This document shows positions 61,801 to 64,000 of a stretch of 64,000 bases of DNA, piece after piece. Both the position numbers and the translations under genes were made by a program. The DNA is from Acidimicrobiales bacterium (GTDB lineage Bacteria > Actinomycetota > Acidimicrobiia > Acidimicrobiales > Acidimicrobilacustridaceae). Under the pieces are notes generated by a model. It did not search any database and was not told where the DNA came from. It saw only the letters and a list, made by a program, of their open reading frames with translations. The stretch spans positions 195,441-259,440 of the forward strand of contig JALOLR010000001.1 in the NCBI GenBank assembly GCA_025455885.1, given 5' to 3'. Position 1 is the first letter of the stretch. Every line of letters starts with the position of its first letter.

Positions 61801-61991
61801 GCCCGCCGGGCGACGTTGGGGCGCTGGCGGCGGTGCTGCGCCGGTTGGCCGACGACCCCGGGTTGCGGGTGCGCCTGGGAGCCGCCGGCCTGGTGCGGGC
61901 GGCCGACTTCTCTCCGGATGCCGTCGCGGACCAGGTCCGTGCCGTCTATGGCGGGGTGCTCAGCAATGAATCGCAGCAACCTGGCATCTAG
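58833..61991 (+). CDS. Three-domain glycosyltransferase fusion (GT2-GT4-GT4 type)
   Basis: 1052 aa in one frame. Domain 1 (1 to about 270): GT2, VDVVVVTFNSAELLPAAL, VVVVDNASDD, FLNPDAVVEP (Asp-x-Asp region) and GGFDTRFWLYSEEADLCRR. Domain 2 (about 294-655): GT-B, LVVCSLEPWDEVWRRNQFL, VYDVTDDWTEAGDGERA and YVGTLHEDRLDVDL, with the SFTESLDPIKAYECLAVGRPTVA-type end. Domain 3 (about 663-1045): GT4, VVYVDHCAQLSGGELALARLLPAL, VAMVGRLAPWKGQDVFVRAFARAF, EPFGQVVVEGMAAGLAVVAADAGGPAEVV. Three successive transfers by one polypeptide are likely. No frameshift is seen; the linkers are short. Confidence 0.9.
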   Translation: MSVDVVVVTFNSAELLPAALGGLPSDARVVVVDNASDDDSAAVARGCGAHVVAGAVNAGFAAGANRGAALGDGEVILFLNPDAVVEPATVDALAARFAADPSLGVLSPRLVRPDGSEQRVRWPFPSAVGAWAEALGLRRLGGAGRREGAGGFVIGACLMVRRSVFEAVGGFDTRFWLYSEEADLCRRVLDAGWRVEVAEEMSARHVGRASERGVEALVFEHFERGGEHFVAKHAGRRSLVVYRLGNLKGAALRAVMARSGVRRALHRARVARLLGVLGRHPGTVGLDSPATAAPGVGLVVCSLEPWDEVWRRNQFLVRELLALDPDRRVLFVEPPFDRVHELRRGSGRRHHRGLRPVDGEGRVVRVEPVKVWPRAAGPFATRSLRRQVRAAARSLGFVAPTLWVNDPAYAGLASATGWPAVYDVTDDWTEAGDGERATARVRADEAVLAGEVGAVVVCSEGLAASHAGAPGLELIPNAVDAEHLTAPVPRPRDLPAGPVAVYVGTLHEDRLDVDLVVSLAGAVPGLAVALVGPDALGEAARARLVSAGVALLGSRSYADVPGYLQHADVVVVPHVVSPFTESLDPIKAYECLAVGRPTVATPVAGFRGLGGPVRVAERDEFVLAVSRVLGEGRVDADPRPVPTWAERGAAFDAVLRRVAGGERRLRVVYVDHCAQLSGGELALARLLPALEGVDAHVILGERGPLESRLRDVGATVEVLALDEGVATTRRAEVGAALGARRALAAARDTWVLARRLRELRPDLVHTNSLKAALYGGVAARLAGVPVVWHVRDRIAADYLPAPARVVVQSLARVVPSAVIANSAATRETLALHRGVAVVPSPVVFDAAEPVGDGGPGGSAPVRPFTVAMVGRLAPWKGQDVFVRAFARAFPDGDERAVLAGSAMFGEDAFAAELGGLVEELGLGERVTFLGFVDDVGAVLRGVDCLVHASVIPEPFGQVVVEGMAAGLAVVAADAGGPAEVVTHGVDGLLCPPGDVGALAAVLRRLADDPGLRVRLGAAGLVRAADFSPDAVADQVRAVYGGVLSNESQQPGI

Positions 61992-62069
61992 AGCAGCTCA
62001 TTCGCTGGACGGATCGGGGTTACGGTCTTGTCGCTAGAGCCATGCCGGCCGAGTGACTCGGGGCGCAGA

Positions 62070-62792
62070 GTGGGACAGCGGGTGAAACAGGTGGTTCGGC
62101 CGACCATCGAGCGCGTCGCCCGCCTGGCTCGAGTGCGGGTCGAGCCTGCGTATCACGGTCTCGATCAGCATCGTCTGAGGGTTCTTCGAGCGAAGGGCGT
62201 GGAGCTCGTGCTCGACGTCGGCGCCAACGTCGGCCAGTACGCCCAATCGCTTCGTCGAGATGGCTACTCGGGTCGGATCGTCTCGTTCGAGCCCCAACCC
62301 GAGGCGGCGGGGGTCCTCGAGTCCAGGTCGCTGGATGACCCCCTCTGGTCGGTCGAGCCATACGCGCTTGGAGCCGAGGCATCGGAACTCCCGATCTATA
62401 GAACGTCTGATTCCGTGAGCTCGTCGCTTCTCGCACCGAGGAACGATGCGCTCGGGCATGGCTTCCTGGCCGGAGAATGGCGGGGTGCAACGGAAGTCCG
62501 TCGCCTGGACGACGTCATCCTTCCCGTGGAGGCCGACTCCACGGTGTATCTGAAGCTCGACGTGCAGGGCTATGAGCTGAACGTTCTCGCCGGGGCTACC
62601 GCAACGCTTGCTGGCGTCGCCGCAGTGGAGTGCGAGCTGACGGTTCAGCCCCTTTACGAGGGACAGGTGCTGATCGAGGAGATCGTCGGCCATCTGCGCG
62701 CCCTCGGTTTCACGCCGACCTGCCTGACGCGTGGCTACACCGACCCGGTGTCGCACGAGGTGGTCCAGATGGATGGGATCTTTGTCCGCTAG
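62070..62792 (+). CDS. FkbM-family methyltransferase
   Basis: SAM-dependent O-methyltransferase, about 240 aa: VLDVGANVGQYAQSLRRDGYSGRIVSFEPQPEAAGVL, LKLDVQGYELNVLAGA and VECELTVQPLYEGQVLIEEIVGHLRALGF. Often modifies glycan sugars. The start is uncertain: GTG 62070 is used; TTG 62028 would extend it but sits almost on TACGGT (62021-62026), a probable -10 box. From here GC content drops relative to the rest of the window. Confidence 0.85.
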   Translation: MGQRVKQVVRPTIERVARLARVRVEPAYHGLDQHRLRVLRAKGVELVLDVGANVGQYAQSLRRDGYSGRIVSFEPQPEAAGVLESRSLDDPLWSVEPYALGAEASELPIYRTSDSVSSSLLAPRNDALGHGFLAGEWRGATEVRRLDDVILPVEADSTVYLKLDVQGYELNVLAGATATLAGVAAVECELTVQPLYEGQVLIEEIVGHLRALGFTPTCLTRGYTDPVSHEVVQMDGIFVR

Positions 62793-62846
62793 CGGGGTTC
62801 AGTGGGGCGATCTGCAGCAGTTCTGCACGACGGCATCGGCTTTGCT

Positions 62847-63938
62847 ATGAGCAGTCGACTCTGCGTCGTTCACAACAACGTCGACGGGGAGTCGAGTATC
62901 GGGAAGATCGCCCGATGGGCCGTACGCACCGCACTGGCGGACGGCTGGGAGGTGACGGTGGTCGCGCGTGACCTCGACCCCGAGCTGCGCGACCGCGTGG
63001 ACTGGCGGCGGCTCTACGTCCCACCGCGCATCCATCTCGTGCAGTGGGCAGCGGCTCGGGCGACCGTGAAACGGGCCATGGCCGGTCGTTCTCATGATGT
63101 CGTGCACGTCTTCCAGGCGCAGGTCGCCGCGCTGGCGGACGTGTACCACGTCCAGTACCTCTCGAAGCCTGCGCAGGATGCGGGCAGCTTCCCGTTGGGT
63201 CCGGGACTGCGGTCCGCAGCTGCGGGCGCTCAGCTGCGTGCGGTCGCTGCTCTGGAAGGCGGGTACCTGCGCCACCTTGGCGAGCGCCCCGGCCTCCTCT
63301 TCTGCAGCGAGTTGCTGCGCGGAGAGTTCCGGTCGCGGTACCCCGAGCCCCGAGAGACGTGGGTGCTCCCCAACCCGAATCCCGAGCCGATCGAACTGTC
63401 CCACGAAGAGAGGGACGCAGCCCGGGCAGGTTTCGTGAAGGATTCGACGGCTCCGGTCTGGGGCTACCTCGGTGGGTGGGACGAGCGGAAAGGCTTTCGT
63501 GAGCTGTTCGATGCGCTGCGACTCGAGCCGACAGCGCACCTGCTCTTTGCTGGCCCGGGTGGGCCCGGCGATGTCCCGGTTGACCTGCTTGGTCGGGTCA
63601 CCGTGCTTGGTCGGCTCCAGGACCTGCGGGCGTTCTTCGCTGCCATCGACGTGTTGGCGGTGCCGAGCCGTTTCGAGCCCTACGGCCTGGTCGTCGGCGA
63701 GGCGGCTGCGTTCGGGGTTCCCGTCGTCACAAGCCCGGCGGTCGGGGCAGCCCCGCTCGTCGAGCGCCACCACGCCGGTGAGGTCGCGAGCGGATCGGCC
63801 GCCTTGGCCGCGGCGTTGTCACGATGGTCGGCGGGTTCCCGCTCCTCGCGAGCCGCCTGCGATCGGTTGGCGGCCGCCACCAGTGAATCGGCGCTGGGTC
63901 CCGAGCTCCTCGAGGTCTACGGACGTGCCGCTCGCTGA
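62847..63938 (+). CDS. GT4-family glycosyltransferase
   Basis: 363 aa. SSRLCVVHNNVDGESSIGKIARWAV start, HDVVHVFQAQVAALADVYHVQYLSKPAQD, and C-terminal WGYLGGWDERKGFRELFDALRL and EPYGLVVGEAAAFGVPVVTSPAVGAAPLVERHHAGEV. The EPYGLVVGEA element carries the donor-binding glutamates. ATG 62847 lies close after the FkbM gene; same unit likely. Codon usage is less GC-biased than that of the upstream genes. Confidence 0.9.
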   Translation: MSSRLCVVHNNVDGESSIGKIARWAVRTALADGWEVTVVARDLDPELRDRVDWRRLYVPPRIHLVQWAAARATVKRAMAGRSHDVVHVFQAQVAALADVYHVQYLSKPAQDAGSFPLGPGLRSAAAGAQLRAVAALEGGYLRHLGERPGLLFCSELLRGEFRSRYPEPRETWVLPNPNPEPIELSHEERDAARAGFVKDSTAPVWGYLGGWDERKGFRELFDALRLEPTAHLLFAGPGGPGDVPVDLLGRVTVLGRLQDLRAFFAAIDVLAVPSRFEPYGLVVGEAAAFGVPVVTSPAVGAAPLVERHHAGEVASGSAALAAALSRWSAGSRSSRAACDRLAAATSESALGPELLEVYGRAAR

Positions 63939-64000
63939 TGACTCGATTGGCCCGATCAGCTCGGCGAGGCGGCGGGCATCCACAACCACTGGTTCGCATC
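63938..64000 (+). CDS. Possible start of the next gene (cut by window end)
   Basis: ATG at 63938 overlaps the glycosyltransferase stop (TGATG) and stays open for 21 codons to the window edge, beginning MTRLARSARRGG. This is the usual operon junction here, but the stretch is too short to name, and an antisense frame is also open. Confidence 0.3.
   Translation, partial: MTRLARSARRGGGHPQPLVRI

Noticed and set aside
63727-63999. Minus-strand 90-aa frame at the window end
   Set aside because: Pro/Arg-rich, lies mostly opposite the glycosyltransferase, and lacks a plausible start signal.

Overview
The window is very GC-rich, almost fully coding DNA of an actinobacterium. F420-dependent luciferase-like oxidoreductases, a mycobacterial-type HU protein with a Lys/Ala/Pro tail, an ECF sigma/RskA anti-sigma pair, DUF222-HNH proteins and many leaderless genes all point to Actinomycetota. 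A lineage such as Acidimicrobiia is plausible, but that is an inference and no rRNA is present to settle it.

Layout. 1-1.7 kb: the end of rph, rdgB and a CsoR/CstR-type repressor with its own operator. 1.7-9.4 kb: a translationally coupled operon on the minus strand (two DUF1989 proteins, a 1207-aa biotin-dependent carboxylase, allophanate hydrolase) facing a TetR gene. By gene content this is a guanidine, rather than urea, assimilation operon. 9.5-20.7 kb: a ten-gene run on the plus strand (Rieske oxygenase, unknown protein, creatininase-family amidohydrolase, glutamine-synthetase-like ligase, class-I glutamine-amidotransferase-like hydrolase, SDR, and a complete peptide/nickel-type ABC importer). 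It looks like uptake and gamma-glutamylation-based breakdown of an amine of unknown identity. 20.7-38.8 kb: mostly housekeeping and signalling genes: CPBP protease, Coq4-like protein, tRNA-Leu, clpP, rpe, an RNA m5U methyltransferase, sigma/anti-sigma, DUF4395-thioredoxin, quinone-oxidoreductase-like protein, HU, a PAS-GGDEF-EAL protein, lipoproteins, VapBC, tRNA-Lys/His/Arg and an MFS exporter. 38.8-46.5 kb: single-chain pyruvate:ferredoxin oxidoreductase, two LLM oxidoreductases, a crotonase and a TauD-like dioxygenase. 46.6-48.2 kb: secreted proteins and tRNA-Gly. 48.3-64 kb: a cell-surface polysaccharide locus (glycosyltransferases including a three-domain fusion, Wzy-like and Wzc-like proteins, PqqD-like protein, nucleotidyltransferase, FkbM methyltransferase), interrupted by a DUF222-HNH gene. 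Its last 2 kb are visibly less GC-rich.

Expression signals recur. Many genes have a TANNNT-like -10 box only 6-8 bases before the start codon and no Shine-Dalgarno, which suggests leaderless mRNAs. Operon-internal genes overlap as ATGA, GTGA, TGATG or TTGA. Convergent genes often share a perfect palindrome that overlaps stop codons. Operator-like inverted repeats lie before the CsoR-type gene, the guanidine operon, the Rieske gene, the TauD-like gene, vapB and a secreted protein. No IS element, CRISPR array or rRNA was recognised.
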